Below, in pieces: positions 24,929 through 34,278 of a DNA stretch of 55,881 nt; position 1 is the first letter of the stretch; each line of letters opens with the position of its first letter. Under the pieces are notes generated by a model. It made no database searches and was not told the origin of the DNA. It worked only from the letters and a program-made list of their open reading frames with translations. The translations under genes were made by a program, and so were the position numbers. Origin of the DNA: Peptococcaceae bacterium (GTDB lineage: Bacteria; Bacillota; Desulfitobacteriia; Desulfitobacteriales; Syntrophobotulaceae); assembly GCA_009783315.1 (NCBI GenBank), contig WRHI01000005.1:1-55881 (forward strand), in the 5' to 3' direction.

Positions 24929-25669
24929 ATGCTTAATGGACAAACGGCTGTAATCACCGGCGCTTCCCGCGGTATTGGCAAAGCCATCGCTTTGAGTATG
25001 GCGCAAAACGGCGCCAATGTCGCGATCCTGTACGAACGCAACATGGAGGCCGCGGAAGCTGTGCGCCAACAAGCGGTCGGTTTTGGCGTTGAAGCAAAAA
25101 CCTATTCGTGCAACGTTGCTGACTACCAAGAATCCAAAAACGTTTGCGAAACGATCATCGCTGATTTTGGCGCCGTTAATATTTTGGTCAACAACGCCGG
25201 GGTTGTCAAAGATAATTTAGTGCTGCGTATGAGTGAAGAAGATTTCAACACGGTTGTTGACGTCAACTTAAAAGGGGCGTTCAACTTCATAAAACATCTT
25301 TCGCGATCTCTGATGAGATCTCCGGCCGGTCGGATCATTAATATCTCCTCTGTCAGCGGCATGATGGGCAACCCCGGCCAGGCGAATTATGCCGCCGCCA
25401 AAGCCGGCATGATCGGACTCACCAAGACAGTAGCCAGAGAGCTGGCGGGCAGGAAAGTCACCTGCAACGCCATCGCTCCGGGATTTATTGAAACGGATAT
25501 GACGGCATCCCTGCCAAAGGAAATTAGCACGTATATAGATACCGCCGTCCCGCTGAAAAGAATGGGAACAGCGGCAGAAATCGCACATGTGGCAGTTTTT
25601 CTGGCGTCCGCGTTGTCTTCCTATATCACAGGAGAAGTCATCCAGGTTGACGGCGGACTCAATATGTAA
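24929..25669 (+). CDS. fabG: 3-oxoacyl-ACP reductase
   Basis: NADPH-dependent reduction of beta-ketoacyl-ACP; 246 residues, short-chain dehydrogenase. Cofactor motif GASRGIG near residue 11, NNAG at 88-91, and catalytic Ser141, Tyr154 and Lys158 in NYAAAKAG. The C-terminus EVIQVDGGLNM is typical. AAGGGAG precedes the ATG. fabF follows within about 30 bases. Confidence 0.95.
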   Translation: MLNGQTAVITGASRGIGKAIALSMAQNGANVAILYERNMEAAEAVRQQAVGFGVEAKTYSCNVADYQESKNVCETIIADFGAVNILVNNAGVVKDNLVLRMSEEDFNTVVDVNLKGAFNFIKHLSRSLMRSPAGRIINISSVSGMMGNPGQANYAAAKAGMIGLTKTVARELAGRKVTCNAIAPGFIETDMTASLPKEISTYIDTAVPLKRMGTAAEIAHVAVFLASALSSYITGEVIQVDGGLNM

Positions 25670-25698
25670 GAAAACAAGGCAGAAAGGAGGGTATGCAT

Positions 25699-26946
25699 GT
25701 GAAACGTGTGGTTGTGACAGGGCTTGGCTGTGTTTCCCCGGTTGGAAATGACGTCAACACATTTTGGCAAAACCTTATCGCCGGAAAACATGGCTTTGGG
25801 GAAATTACTAAATTTGACGCGTCTGATCTCAAGACAAAAATAGCGGCGGAAGTTAAAGACTTCCACCCGGAAGACTCGATAGAAAAAACCGCCATTCGCA
25901 AAACGGATCTTTTTGCTCAGTACGCTTTGGCTGCTGCCGCGCAAGCCATTGAAGATAGCCATATCCTCAATCAGGTAGAACCAAACAGATTTGGTGTCTA
26001 TGTTGGTTCCGGTGTTGGCGGTATTTCCACATTTCTTACGGAAACTGAGAAAATGCTGACAAAAGGACCTCAACGGATTTCCCCGTTTTTTATTCCAATG
26101 ATGATCGCCAATATGGCTTCCGCTTCGATTGCCATGAAGTATAACGCCCAGGGACCCAACCTGCCGATTGTAAGCGCTTGCGCCACATCCACCCACACTA
26201 TTGGCGAAGCCTTTCGCGCGATTAAATACGGTTACGCGGACGCGATTGTTGCCGGTGGCGCGGAGGCTTCGATCAACCCTCTTGCTTTGGGCGGATTCAT
26301 TAATTGCATGGCGCTTTCCACCACAAACGACCCCGACAACAGCTCTATCCCCTTTGACAAACGCCGTGACGGGTTTGTCCTGGGAGAAGGAGCGGGCATC
26401 ATTATTCTGGAAGCCTATGAACACGCTTTGAAACGCAACGCCAGAATCTATTGTGAAATCAGTGGATACGGCAACACCTGCGACGCGTATCATATGACCG
26501 CGCCTCACCCTGAAGCGGCCGGCGCCATAGAAATGATCCGACTTGCTGTGGAGGAATCCTCACAAAGCCCATCCTCCGCCGACGTCGGCGAAAGTCTCTA
26601 CATCAACCCCCATGGAACTTCAACACCTTTAAACGACAAATCAGAAACCCTGGCCATAAAAGCTGTCTTTGGGGAAATGGCCTACAGAATCCCGATCAGT
26701 TCCACCAAGTCCATGACCGGCCACATGCTCGGCGCGGCTGGCGGTGTGGAAGCCATTGCCACCGTTAAGGCCCTGGAAACCGGTATAATCCCTCCAACAA
26801 TTGGGTATAAAGAACCTGACCCGGATTGCGATCTCGATTATGTGCCGAACACCGCACGAAATCACGATATTGATAAAGCTCTCTCAATTTCCCTGGGATT
26901 CGGCGGTCACAACGCCGGTATCGTTCTGAACAAATTAGCTCAATAG
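25699..26946 (+). CDS. fabF: Beta-ketoacyl-ACP synthase II
   Basis: The elongating condensing enzyme, about 415 residues. The active site holds Cys in VSACATSTHTIGEA, His in INPHGTSTPLND and His in SMTGHMLGAAG. I choose the GTG at 25699 because AAAGGAGG lies 8 bases upstream and the product then begins KRVVVTGLG like other FabF proteins; the ATG at 25693 is only 2 bases from the ribosome binding site. Confidence 0.94.
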   Translation: MKRVVVTGLGCVSPVGNDVNTFWQNLIAGKHGFGEITKFDASDLKTKIAAEVKDFHPEDSIEKTAIRKTDLFAQYALAAAAQAIEDSHILNQVEPNRFGVYVGSGVGGISTFLTETEKMLTKGPQRISPFFIPMMIANMASASIAMKYNAQGPNLPIVSACATSTHTIGEAFRAIKYGYADAIVAGGAEASINPLALGGFINCMALSTTNDPDNSSIPFDKRRDGFVLGEGAGIIILEAYEHALKRNARIYCEISGYGNTCDAYHMTAPHPEAAGAIEMIRLAVEESSQSPSSADVGESLYINPHGTSTPLNDKSETLAIKAVFGEMAYRIPISSTKSMTGHMLGAAGGVEAIATVKALETGIIPPTIGYKEPDPDCDLDYVPNTARNHDIDKALSISLGFGGHNAGIVLNKLAQ

Positions 26947-26974
26947 GAAATTGGCTATGTAAGGCGGTTCATTT

Positions 26975-27424
26975 ATGAATATTAAAAATGTAAAAGCGTT
27001 GGTGGAAATTCTTTCTGCTTACGGGCTGACTTCGCTGGAGATCAGCGAGGGAGAAACACATATTCGAATTGAAAAGGAATCCTTCACCCAACCCGTTTCA
27101 GCGCAGGCAACCACGGCGATACCGGCAACAGGCACTTCAGCGGCAATCGCCGGCGGCAATGACCCCTTGGAATTGGTTAATTTTAGCCGGTTGCATGAGG
27201 TGAAATCCCCGCTGGTTGGCGTGTTCTATTCGGCAGCGTCACCGGAGTCTGAGACCTTTGTCAGCGTTGGCAGCAAAGTAAAAAAAGGCGATGTCCTTGG
27301 CATTATCGAAACCATGAAATTAATGAATGAGATCACAGCAGAACAAGACGGCGAAATCGTTGACATATGTATTAAAAATGGCGACATCGCCGAATATGGC
27401 CAAGTGCTATTCAAAATGTTTTAA
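26975..27424 (+). CDS. accB: Acetyl-CoA carboxylase biotin carboxyl carrier protein
   Basis: Carries carboxybiotin between AccC and AccAD; 149 residues. The C-terminal biotinyl domain has the ETMKLMNE motif with the biotinylated Lys115, and VKSPLVGVFY just before it. The N-terminal domain (1-40) is joined by an Ala/Thr/Pro-rich linker (about 40-62). It sits between fabF and fabZ as in streptococci. Confidence 0.94.
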   Translation: MNIKNVKALVEILSAYGLTSLEISEGETHIRIEKESFTQPVSAQATTAIPATGTSAAIAGGNDPLELVNFSRLHEVKSPLVGVFYSAASPESETFVSVGSKVKKGDVLGIIETMKLMNEITAEQDGEIVDICIKNGDIAEYGQVLFKMF

Positions 27425-27434
27425 GGGAGTAACT

Positions 27435-27851
27435 ATGAACAGAGAAGCCATAAAAAGCATCCTTCCACACCGGGAACCTATGCTGCTCATCGACGAAACA
27501 GAGCTGGTTGGTGAAACAGCCAGAAGCCGGTATACTGTCCGGGGCGACGAATTCTTCTTGCAGGGACATTTTCCGGACAACCCTGTTGTGCCCGGTGTGA
27601 TTTTGTGTGAGATGATGGCCCAATCCGCCTGTCTTTTGGTAAATACCGGCGGCGGCAAATTCACGCCCTATTTTACAGGGCTGAAGAACGTTAGATTCAA
27701 AAATAAAGTCGCACCCGGCGACACGCTCACCTTCACCAGCCGGCTGATATCCCAAAAGGGCGCGTTCTATTTTGTGAAAAGCGAAGGATACGTGGCAGAT
27801 AAACTCTGCGTCTACGGAGACTTGTCTTTTGCTGTTACGCGGGAGGACTAG
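27435..27851 (+). CDS. fabZ: 3-hydroxyacyl-ACP dehydratase
   Basis: Dehydrates beta-hydroxyacyl-ACP; 138 residues, hot-dog fold. ILPHREPMLLID is the family N-terminus. The catalytic His45 is in GHFPDNPVVPG and Glu59 in ILCEMMAQSA. AAGGGAG precedes the ATG at 27435; an upstream in-frame start would lie in accB. accC follows after 3 bases. Confidence 0.94.
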   Translation: MNREAIKSILPHREPMLLIDETELVGETARSRYTVRGDEFFLQGHFPDNPVVPGVILCEMMAQSACLLVNTGGGKFTPYFTGLKNVRFKNKVAPGDTLTFTSRLISQKGAFYFVKSEGYVADKLCVYGDLSFAVTRED

Positions 27852-27854
27852 CCT

Positions 27855-29189
27855 ATGTTCTTAAAAATTCTGATCGCCAACCGGGGAGAAATCGCAGTTC
27901 GTATTATCCGTGCCTGCCGGGAAATGGGCGTCTCCACAGTGGCTGTCTTTTCTGAAGCCGACCGTGAATCGCTGCATGTCAACTTGGCTGATGAAAGCTA
28001 TTGCATCGGCGGGCCCTTGTCCAAAGACAGCTACCTGAATATGAGCGCGATTCTTTCCGCGGCGGTTGCCACAAAGTCGGAAGCCATCCATCCCGGGTAT
28101 GGCTTTCTGGCAGAGAATGCGGCTTTCGCCAAACTCTGCGCGGAAAACGGCCTCGCCTTTATAGGGCCTGACGCTGAAACCATCTCCCTCATGGGCGACA
28201 AAGATATGGCCAGAAGAACCATGGGGGACGCTGACGTTCCGATAATTCCCGGCTGCGATCTGGTAAAAGACGTCTCCCACGCCAAAAATGAAGCTGAAAA
28301 AATCGGCTTTCCGTTGCTCATTAAGGCGCGTTCGGGCGGCGGCGGCCGTGGCATACGTCTTATCCATTCTATGGCTGAACTGGATCAAGCCTATCAGACG
28401 GCAACCTCAGAAGCGGCGGCCGCTTTCGGAGACGGCGCCGTGTATATGGAAAAATATCTGCACCCTGTCAAACACATCGAAATGCAACTTCTCGCCGATC
28501 ATTTCGGTAATGTGGTCTGCCTCGGCGAACGCGATTGCTCAACCCAGCGCAAAAACCAAAAACTCATAGAAGAAAGCCCGGCGGAAATCATGTCGGCAGA
28601 TACGCGCCAGCGTATGATTGACGCGACTGTCAACGCGGGCATCGCTGCAAAATACCGGGGAGCGGGCACCATTGAATATCTGTATGATCAAGCAGGCAAC
28701 TTCTATTTCATGGAAATGAACACCCGTCTGCAAGTGGAACATCCCGTAACCGAAATGGTGACACTCATAGACCTCGTAAAATGGCAAATACGTGTGGCAT
28801 CAGGCATGAAACTCGACTTCACACAGAAAGACATCGAATTCAAAGGCCATGCTATTGAATGTCGTATCAACGCCGAAAACCCTTACCAAAACTTTCAGCC
28901 GTCCTGGGGCAAAATAGAAATGCTGCACATTCCCAACGGCCCCTGGATTCGCTTCGATACCGCGATTTATCAAGGCTATACTATCCCGCCCTTTTACGAT
29001 CCCATGATAGGCAAGCTCATTGTTCATGCCAAAACCAGAGACGAAGCCATCCGCAAAATGAAGGCGGCCCTTTGCGAGTTAATTATTGAAGGCGTTATGC
29101 ATAACGCCTCCTTTCAGGCGGACATATTATCCGCTGAAGAATTTGTCAATTCCACATACACAACAGATTATTTGGAGGCCTATTTATGA
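27855..29189 (+). CDS. accC: Acetyl-CoA carboxylase biotin carboxylase subunit
   Basis: ATP-dependent carboxylation of biotin on AccB; 444 residues, ATP-grasp. ILIANRGEIAVRIIRA at the N-terminus, IHPGYGFLAEN near residue 80, the glycine-rich lid KARSGGGGRGIRLI near 157, and MEMNTRLQVEHPVTEMV near 285 with catalytic residues. GGGAGGACTAGCCT leads to the ATG. accD overlaps by 4 bases. Confidence 0.95.
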   Translation: MFLKILIANRGEIAVRIIRACREMGVSTVAVFSEADRESLHVNLADESYCIGGPLSKDSYLNMSAILSAAVATKSEAIHPGYGFLAENAAFAKLCAENGLAFIGPDAETISLMGDKDMARRTMGDADVPIIPGCDLVKDVSHAKNEAEKIGFPLLIKARSGGGGRGIRLIHSMAELDQAYQTATSEAAAAFGDGAVYMEKYLHPVKHIEMQLLADHFGNVVCLGERDCSTQRKNQKLIEESPAEIMSADTRQRMIDATVNAGIAAKYRGAGTIEYLYDQAGNFYFMEMNTRLQVEHPVTEMVTLIDLVKWQIRVASGMKLDFTQKDIEFKGHAIECRINAENPYQNFQPSWGKIEMLHIPNGPWIRFDTAIYQGYTIPPFYDPMIGKLIVHAKTRDEAIRKMKAALCELIIEGVMHNASFQADILSAEEFVNSTYTTDYLEAYL

Positions 29190-30067
29190 GATTCGAAACA
29201 CCAAAAAACCCCTTGGAAGGCCATGGGAAACCCATACCATGCGCAAGCGACATCGTCATGGCTTCTCAGATCGTCTGCGACCGGTGCAAAAAAACGCTGA
29301 CTTTAGATGAATTGGAAAGCCAGATGCACATTTGTCCCTATTGCAGGTATCATTTTCAGATAAACGCCCGCCAACGCATTCATATAATAGCGGACGCCGA
29401 CACCTTCACCGAATCCGACAAAGAATTAACGCCCCATAATATCCTCGCTTTCCCCGGCTATGACGAAAAACTTGCCGCCGCGCGGCTGCAAAGCGCCGAA
29501 TCCGACAGCGTGATCTGTGGCGCCTGTGAAATCGGCGGGCACAAGACAGCGCTATTCGTCATGGAACCCTTCTTCATGATGGGCAGCATGGGCAACGTCA
29601 CAGGAGAAAAAATCACCCGGACATTTGAACGCGCTCAGGCTGAAAACATGCCCGTCGTTGGCTTCACCGTCTCGGGCGGCGCGCGTATGCAGGAAGGCAT
29701 AGTTTCGCTCATGCAGATGGCCAAAACCAGCGGTGCCGTCAAAAAACACAGCGACGGCGGCAATCTCTTTGTCTGTGTGCTGGCCAACCCCACCACTGGC
29801 GGCGTTACCGCCAGTTTTGCCATGGAAGCAGACGTTGTTTTGGCGGAACCTCACGCGTTGATAGGGTTTGCCGGTCCTAGAGTCATTGAGCAAACCATTA
29901 GAAAGAAACTCCCTCCAGGCTTTCAACGATCAGAATTCCAGCTCGAACATGGCTTTGTTGACAACATCGTAGACAGAACCAAACAAAAAAAATATTTAGC
30001 CCAGCTCCTGAAAATGCACAGCTCCGGCCCGCGCACAGAAAGGAGTGAACAAGATGAACGCCTATGA
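29186..30067 (+). CDS. accD: Acetyl-CoA carboxylase carboxyltransferase beta subunit
   Basis: With AccA it transfers the carboxyl group from biotin to acetyl-CoA. 293 residues. The N-terminal zinc ribbon is CDRC...CPYC, about residues 31-53, followed by a crotonase-fold domain with [13 protein letters not shown] and [15 protein letters not shown]. The start ATG overlaps the accC stop (ATGA). The C-terminus overlaps the accA start region by about 14 bases. Confidence 0.95.
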   Translation: MRFETPKNPLEGHGKPIPCASDIVMASQIVCDRCKKTLTLDELESQMHICPYCRYHFQINARQRIHIIADADTFTESDKELTPHNILAFPGYDEKLAAARLQSAESDSVICGACEIGGHKTALFVMEPFFMMGSMGNVTGEKITRTFERAQAENMPVVGFTVSGGARMQEGIVSLMQMAKTSGAVKKHSDGGNLFVCVLANPTTGGVTASFAMEADVVLAEPHALIGFAGPRVIEQTIRKKLPPGFQRSEFQLEHGFVDNIVDRTKQKKYLAQLLKMHSSGPRTERSEQDERL

Positions 30068-30824
30068 AAAAGTATCCGCTGCCCGTGCTAAAGATAGATT
30101 CACTTCCCTTGATCTCATCAATGCTGTCTTCAAAGGATTTTTGGAGATGCATGGCGATCGTTATTATGCAGATGATAAAGCTATCGTAACGGGCATCGCC
30201 TATCTCGGCGACATACCGGTAACCGTCGTCGGCATTGAAAAAGGGCACAGCGTAAAAGAGCGCACGATGCGCAATTTCGGCTCCGCTCATCCCGAAGGAT
30301 ACCGTAAAGCGCTGCGTCAGATGAAACTGGCGGAGAAGTTTCATCGCCCCGTCATCTGCTTCGTGGATACATCTGGGGCCTATTGCGGTATCGGCCCTGA
30401 AGAGCGCGGCCAAGGTCAAGCGATTGCACAGAACCTGATGGAAATGATGACGCTCAAAACACCCATTATATCCGTTATTATCGGTGAAGGCGGCAGCGGC
30501 GGCGCCTTAGCTCTGGCCGTCGCCAATGAGGTCTGGATGCTGGAAAATTCTATCTATTCGGTTATTTCACCGGAAGGGTGCGCCAGCATTCTTTGGAAAG
30601 ATAACACCAAGGCTAAGGAAGCCAGTGAATTCTTGAAGCTCACGGCGGAGGACTTGCTGAGCCTGCAGATTATTGAACGCGTCATTCCCGAAGACAAAAC
30701 CTTGATTGACACATTGCGGTCGCAGCTTATGATGGCGGTGCAAACATATCAAGCCCTGCCGCCAAACGAATTGACCGAGCGAAGATATAACCGGTTCAGG
30801 AGAATTGGGGCAGTTGACCGTTAG
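30054..30824 (+). CDS. accA: Acetyl-CoA carboxylase carboxyltransferase alpha subunit
   Basis: The partner of AccD; 256 residues. [37 protein letters not shown] and [17 protein letters not shown] followed by [15 protein letters not shown] are AccA hallmarks. AAAGGAG at 30039-30045 best fits the ATG at 30054; the GTG at 30045 overlaps that site. The last gene of the operon. Its stop is followed directly by CAGTTGC heptamers. Confidence 0.94.
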   Translation: MNAYEKVSAARAKDRFTSLDLINAVFKGFLEMHGDRYYADDKAIVTGIAYLGDIPVTVVGIEKGHSVKERTMRNFGSAHPEGYRKALRQMKLAEKFHRPVICFVDTSGAYCGIGPEERGQGQAIAQNLMEMMTLKTPIISVIIGEGGSGGALALAVANEVWMLENSIYSVISPEGCASILWKDNTKAKEASEFLKLTAEDLLSLQIIERVIPEDKTLIDTLRSQLMMAVQTYQALPPNELTERRYNRFRRIGAVDR

Positions 30825-30868
30825 CAGTTGCCAGTTGCTAGTATCTGTTAACAATTGCCAATTGACAA
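30825..30868 (+). repeat. Short CAGTTGC heptamer tract after accA
   Basis: Two perfect CAGTTGC units begin at the base after the accA stop, followed by related CAATTGCCAATTGACAA. The tract is short but its unit is again 7 bases. Confidence 0.5.
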
Positions 30869-30908
30869 AGAAAACCGGTGTTCGGGCGAATAGGGGGGAT
30901 ACCTTACA

Positions 30909-31730
30909 ATGATTACGATTGTGACAGATTCAAGTTCTTATTTCAAAAAGAGCGAAGCCCAAGCCTTGGGGATACGGGTCATCCCCATTAACTACAACGT
31001 TGACGGGCAGAGTTTCAGCGAGTCTTTCAGCGACCAGAACGGGGACTTTGAGAATCTTCTCAAGGGAACCGGCGCTTATTCGACAGCGCATCCGAATCTA
31101 TCGGCTTTTCTCAGCTGTTTTGAGGAAGAACTGCAGAGAAATAATGAGGTTCTGTGCATCACGATTTCTTCCCGGCTTAGCGGCGCCTATGGTATAGCTC
31201 ACATGGCGGCAAAACAAACTGAGAGTACAAATATTGCTGTTTTTGACAGCCAGTATGTGGCAGGTGGACTCTACCTGCTGATTAAGGAAGCAAAGAAACT
31301 GATTGATCAGGGTTTGAGACTTCACGATATTATGAATACCTTGCCGTCCATTCGCGACAAAATTACCATCGCCTTCTCGGTAGACGACATGACGCCCCTA
31401 CGCAAGAGCGGCCGCATCGGGTTCGTTCGCATGAGCGTCGGCACGTTTTTGAACAACAAACCGATTCTGCTCTGTAAAGATGGGGCGGTAATTTCTGACA
31501 GCGTCGCTCACGGCAACACGGAAATTATCAAAAACTTTATGACGAAAATCAGTGAGGACACCCAGGATGTTGTGATCAGCTATATCGGCGACAATCGTCT
31601 GGCGACAAACCTTTATCATATTATCAATGACGCTTTTTCTCATATCACCATAACTCTGCAAAAGATAGGGCCTGTCTTGGGTATCCATTTGGGATTAAAA
31701 GTGATTGCGATTTCTGTATTAAACCATTGA
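30909..31730 (+). CDS. DegV-family fatty-acid-binding protein
   Basis: A 273-residue DegV protein; the family binds long-chain fatty acids, and FakB members present them to the kinase FakA. ITIVTDSSSYF at the N-terminus and CITISSRLSGAYGIA near residue 80 are the DegV ligand-site motifs. Position right after the fatty-acid operon supports a lipid role, but no fakA is seen here. AGGGGGGATACC lies ahead of the ATG. Confidence 0.87.
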   Translation: MITIVTDSSSYFKKSEAQALGIRVIPINYNVDGQSFSESFSDQNGDFENLLKGTGAYSTAHPNLSAFLSCFEEELQRNNEVLCITISSRLSGAYGIAHMAAKQTESTNIAVFDSQYVAGGLYLLIKEAKKLIDQGLRLHDIMNTLPSIRDKITIAFSVDDMTPLRKSGRIGFVRMSVGTFLNNKPILLCKDGAVISDSVAHGNTEIIKNFMTKISEDTQDVVISYIGDNRLATNLYHIINDAFSHITITLQKIGPVLGIHLGLKVIAISVLNH

Positions 31731-31766
31731 TCATGAATAATCAAAAAAGAGTGGTTGTGATGCTTC

Positions 31767-33434
31767 ATGGAATACGCACTCTTGCTGTCCCTTGCCACAA
31801 TTATTGTCGCTCTTGTAGCGGTTTCTTCCAGCCGTAGGGCTAACAAGAAGCTGCTGGTTTTTCTGACGTCGTCATTTGGCCAAGCGCCGCCAGAAGCGGA
31901 ATTTGAATTGGACAGCGTTCAGATGTATTCCCATTATAATAGGGATCTCGCGGGCAGTCATGAGAGACGCGTTGACCAGATCACTTGGAGCGATTTGGAG
32001 ATGGACAAGGTTTTCGGGCGGATCAATGTATGCTTGTCCTCGATTGGAGAAGAGTATCTTTACAACTGTTTGCATGAGCTCCCATTAACCCCTGCCGATT
32101 TAGAGAAAAGAGAAGGGTTGCTGGAACACCTGGAGACTCATCCGGAAGACCGTCTGCTCATGCAGACAGCCCTGGCAAAATTAGGCAAAGAGAACTATAA
32201 CGGGCTCGCCTCCTTTATTTTCAACAAAGACAAAAAACACCTGCCGGCAGCCCCCTTTGTCTACAAAATATTGGCCGCCATACCGGTTTTGAGCGCATTT
32301 CTGCTGATTTTTAATCTTACCGCGGGCGTTCTGTGCCTTGTAGGTTCCTTCATCATCAATCTCATTCTCCATTACGGAGCAAAAGGAAGAATCGAGAGCG
32401 CACTTCCTGCCATACGATATTTTTCCTCCCTGCTCTTTTGCTGCCAAAAACTCGGCCGATTGGAGGGACTGAAGCCTTTTCCTCAGTGGCAAGCGGTTCA
32501 TGAGAATTATCAGGTGTTGAAACCTTTGGCGGGAATTGCCGCAGGCGCCAGTGCTCCCGGGAACCTCAATGAAATGTCTTTTCTCGCCGAATATGTCCGA
32601 ATCTTATTCCTGTCTGAGATAAGGAACTACAACAAAATCGTTCAGAAGGCTATGGACTGCCAAAGGGAATTTCACAATCTGTACCGAGCGGTGGGGGAAA
32701 TTGACCTCACGCAATGCCTGCTTTCCTTTAGAAAGAGCCTTCCCCATTATGCCGTACCGGAGTTCCATGAGGACAACACCATGGCGTTCACAGATGTTTA
32801 CCATTTGCTGCTTTCATCGCCCGTGACCAATACGGGCGTCATCAACAACGACAGTGTGATAACCGGCTCAAACGCCTCCGGGAAGTCAACCTTTATCAAA
32901 GCCCTCGCTATTAACGGTATTCTGGCGCAAACGCTTAATACCTGTACGGCGCGAAGCTTTGCAACAAGGTTTTCTCTGGTCGCCACCTCTATGGCCTTGC
33001 GCGATAGTCTCCAAGACGGAGACAGCTACTTTGTTATCGAAATCAAATCCTTGAAGAGAATTCTGGATTTCATGGGGCACGGCCCCTGCACATGCTATAT
33101 CGACGAGATCTTAAGAGGAACCAATACCATAGAGCGGATCGCGGCTTCAGCCTCGGTTCTGGCCTATGTGCACCGGCAGGATTGTCTGTGTTTGGTTGCT
33201 TCTCATGACATTGAATTAACCGATATCCTTGCCGATACTTTTGACAACTATCATTTCAGCGAACAGATAACAGATGACGGTATCCGTTTTGATTACAGAC
33301 TCAAACCAGGTCCCTCCGCAACAAGAAACGCCATAAAACTGCTCAGCCATATGGACTATGACAAGGATATTATTGATCAGGCGGAAAAGCTCATCGTTCA
33401 CTATGAAGAAAGCCGGACTTGGAAGACGATCTGA
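31767..33434 (+). CDS. Membrane-anchored MutS-family ATPase
   Basis: A 555-residue protein with a C-terminal MutS/ABC-type ATPase domain but no mismatch-recognition domain. One N-terminal helix (about 3-20), a two-helix hairpin (about 168-205), then a helical lever region and the ATPase: Walker A GSNASGKST near residue 367, Walker B CTCYIDEILRGTNT near 443, and an ASHDIEL switch near 475. Related Firmicute proteins are annotated as DNA mismatch repair MutS, but the membrane anchor argues for a different job. Its substrate is unknown. The start codon lacks a strong ribosome binding site. Confidence 0.8.
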   Translation: MEYALLLSLATIIVALVAVSSSRRANKKLLVFLTSSFGQAPPEAEFELDSVQMYSHYNRDLAGSHERRVDQITWSDLEMDKVFGRINVCLSSIGEEYLYNCLHELPLTPADLEKREGLLEHLETHPEDRLLMQTALAKLGKENYNGLASFIFNKDKKHLPAAPFVYKILAAIPVLSAFLLIFNLTAGVLCLVGSFIINLILHYGAKGRIESALPAIRYFSSLLFCCQKLGRLEGLKPFPQWQAVHENYQVLKPLAGIAAGASAPGNLNEMSFLAEYVRILFLSEIRNYNKIVQKAMDCQREFHNLYRAVGEIDLTQCLLSFRKSLPHYAVPEFHEDNTMAFTDVYHLLLSSPVTNTGVINNDSVITGSNASGKSTFIKALAINGILAQTLNTCTARSFATRFSLVATSMALRDSLQDGDSYFVIEIKSLKRILDFMGHGPCTCYIDEILRGTNTIERIAASASVLAYVHRQDCLCLVASHDIELTDILADTFDNYHFSEQITDDGIRFDYRLKPGPSATRNAIKLLSHMDYDKDIIDQAEKLIVHYEESRTWKTI

Positions 33435-33453
33435 AGCGCAGAAATTTATTTTC

Positions 33454-33482
33454 TTGACAACCGGCAATTCCTCTGATATGAT
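33454..33482 (+). promoter_or_regulatory. Promoter of the trp operon
   Basis: TTGACA (33454-33459), 17-base spacer, TATGAT (33477-33482). The leader-peptide ribosome binding site follows about 20 bases later. Confidence 0.85.
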
Positions 33483-33514
33483 TCCGTTAAGATATTCGTT
33501 TAGGAGGGGTTCGG

Positions 33515-33607
33515 GTGAACACAGCGCAAACAGCGGTTTATACTTGGCAATGGCGTGTTGCGGCGCATTTCACTGAACCACGTCCTGTTAAGGTTATGCC
33601 CCTGTAA
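33515..33607 (+). CDS. trpL: Tryptophan operon leader peptide
   Basis: A 30-codon peptide starting at GTG, with TAGGAGGGG 5 bases upstream. It contains Trp-Gln-Trp at codons 11-13 (TGG at 33545 and 33551), followed by alternative hairpins and a terminator. This is the classic layout of ribosome-mediated attenuation: scarcity of charged tRNA-Trp stalls the ribosome at these codons. It is too short for standard gene finders. Confidence 0.88.
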   Translation: MNTAQTAVYTWQWRVAAHFTEPRPVKVMPL

Positions 33608-33627
33608 CATATTCCTTAAACAGTGAA
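33553..33627 (+). promoter_or_regulatory. trp attenuator alternative pairings
   Basis: Segment 1 (GGCGTG, 33552-33557) can pair with CACGTCC (33579-33585). Segment 2 (TTCACTG at 33568-33574 and CTGTTAAGG at 33584-33592) can pair with CCTTAAACAGTGAA (33614-33627), which overlaps the 5' arm of the terminator at 33626. The 2:3 and 3:4 structures are therefore mutually exclusive, as an antiterminator requires. Confidence 0.7.
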
Positions 33628-33661
33628 GAGCGTGTCAGTGATAAGCTGGTACGCTCTTTTT
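33626..33661 (+). terminator. trp attenuator terminator
   Basis: AAGAGCGTGTCAG, 7-base loop, CTGGTACGCTCTT with two G-U pairs, followed by a run of T. A strong intrinsic terminator between the leader peptide and trpF. Confidence 0.9.
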
Positions 33662-33702
33662 GTATGATACGTGCGCTCGCTATACGCGCTTGGGAGGTCA
33701 TT

Positions 33703-34278
33703 ATGAAACTGAAAATTTGCGGACTGCAAACGTTACATGATATAGACTGCGTCAACAAAGGGGCAGTCGATTACGCCGGTTTTGTTTTTACGCCTCATCG
33801 TCAGCGGATCAGCGTCGAAACAGCGCGCATTCTGAAGTCCGCGTTGAATCCTCAGATCCCATCGGTCGGCGTTTTCATCGATGAATCCTATGATTTCATC
33901 CGGGACATCGTTGACGAAGGCCTGATCGATCTGGTGCAGTTTCACGGCGACGCCGAATATTCGATGCCTTGCCCAACAATAAAGGCGTTCAGAATGCAAA
34001 CACAAGCGGATATCAAACCCACGAACTGCGATTTTGTGCTTTTTGATTCCTTCAGCAAAAACACAAGAGGTTCCACCGGGGGCATGTTCAACTGGCGACT
34101 TATCGAAGGATATCGCGGCAAACCGTTCTTCCTTGCTGGCGGCATCGATATATCCAACATCACTCAAGCGATGGCGTTCAATCCCTATTGTATTGATATA
34201 TCAAGCGGCGTAGAAGATAACGGAGAAAAATCTTTTGAGAAGATTATGGAGGTTGCCCATGAATGCAAGATTTGGTGA
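33703..34278 (+). CDS. trpF: Phosphoribosylanthranilate isomerase
   Basis: Amadori rearrangement of phosphoribosylanthranilate; 191 residues, TIM barrel, on the short side for the family. [13 protein letters not shown] holds the catalytic Cys of TrpF, and VLFDSFSK carries the catalytic Asp region. GGGAGGTC precedes the ATG at 33703; a longer frame begins upstream in the terminator. It is the first structural gene behind the attenuator, which is unusual since trpE normally leads. It overlaps trpB by 20 bases. Confidence 0.92.
   Translation: MKLKICGLQTLHDIDCVNKGAVDYAGFVFTPHRQRISVETARILKSALNPQIPSVGVFIDESYDFIRDIVDEGLIDLVQFHGDAEYSMPCPTIKAFRMQTQADIKPTNCDFVLFDSFSKNTRGSTGGMFNWRLIEGYRGKPFFLAGGIDISNITQAMAFNPYCIDISSGVEDNGEKSFEKIMEVAHECKIW

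Noticed and set aside
33435-33702. T-box or TRAP-type control of the trp operon
   Set aside because: A leader peptide with two Trp codons and matching alternative hairpins explains the region; I see no T-box sequence and no spaced GAG/TAG triplets.
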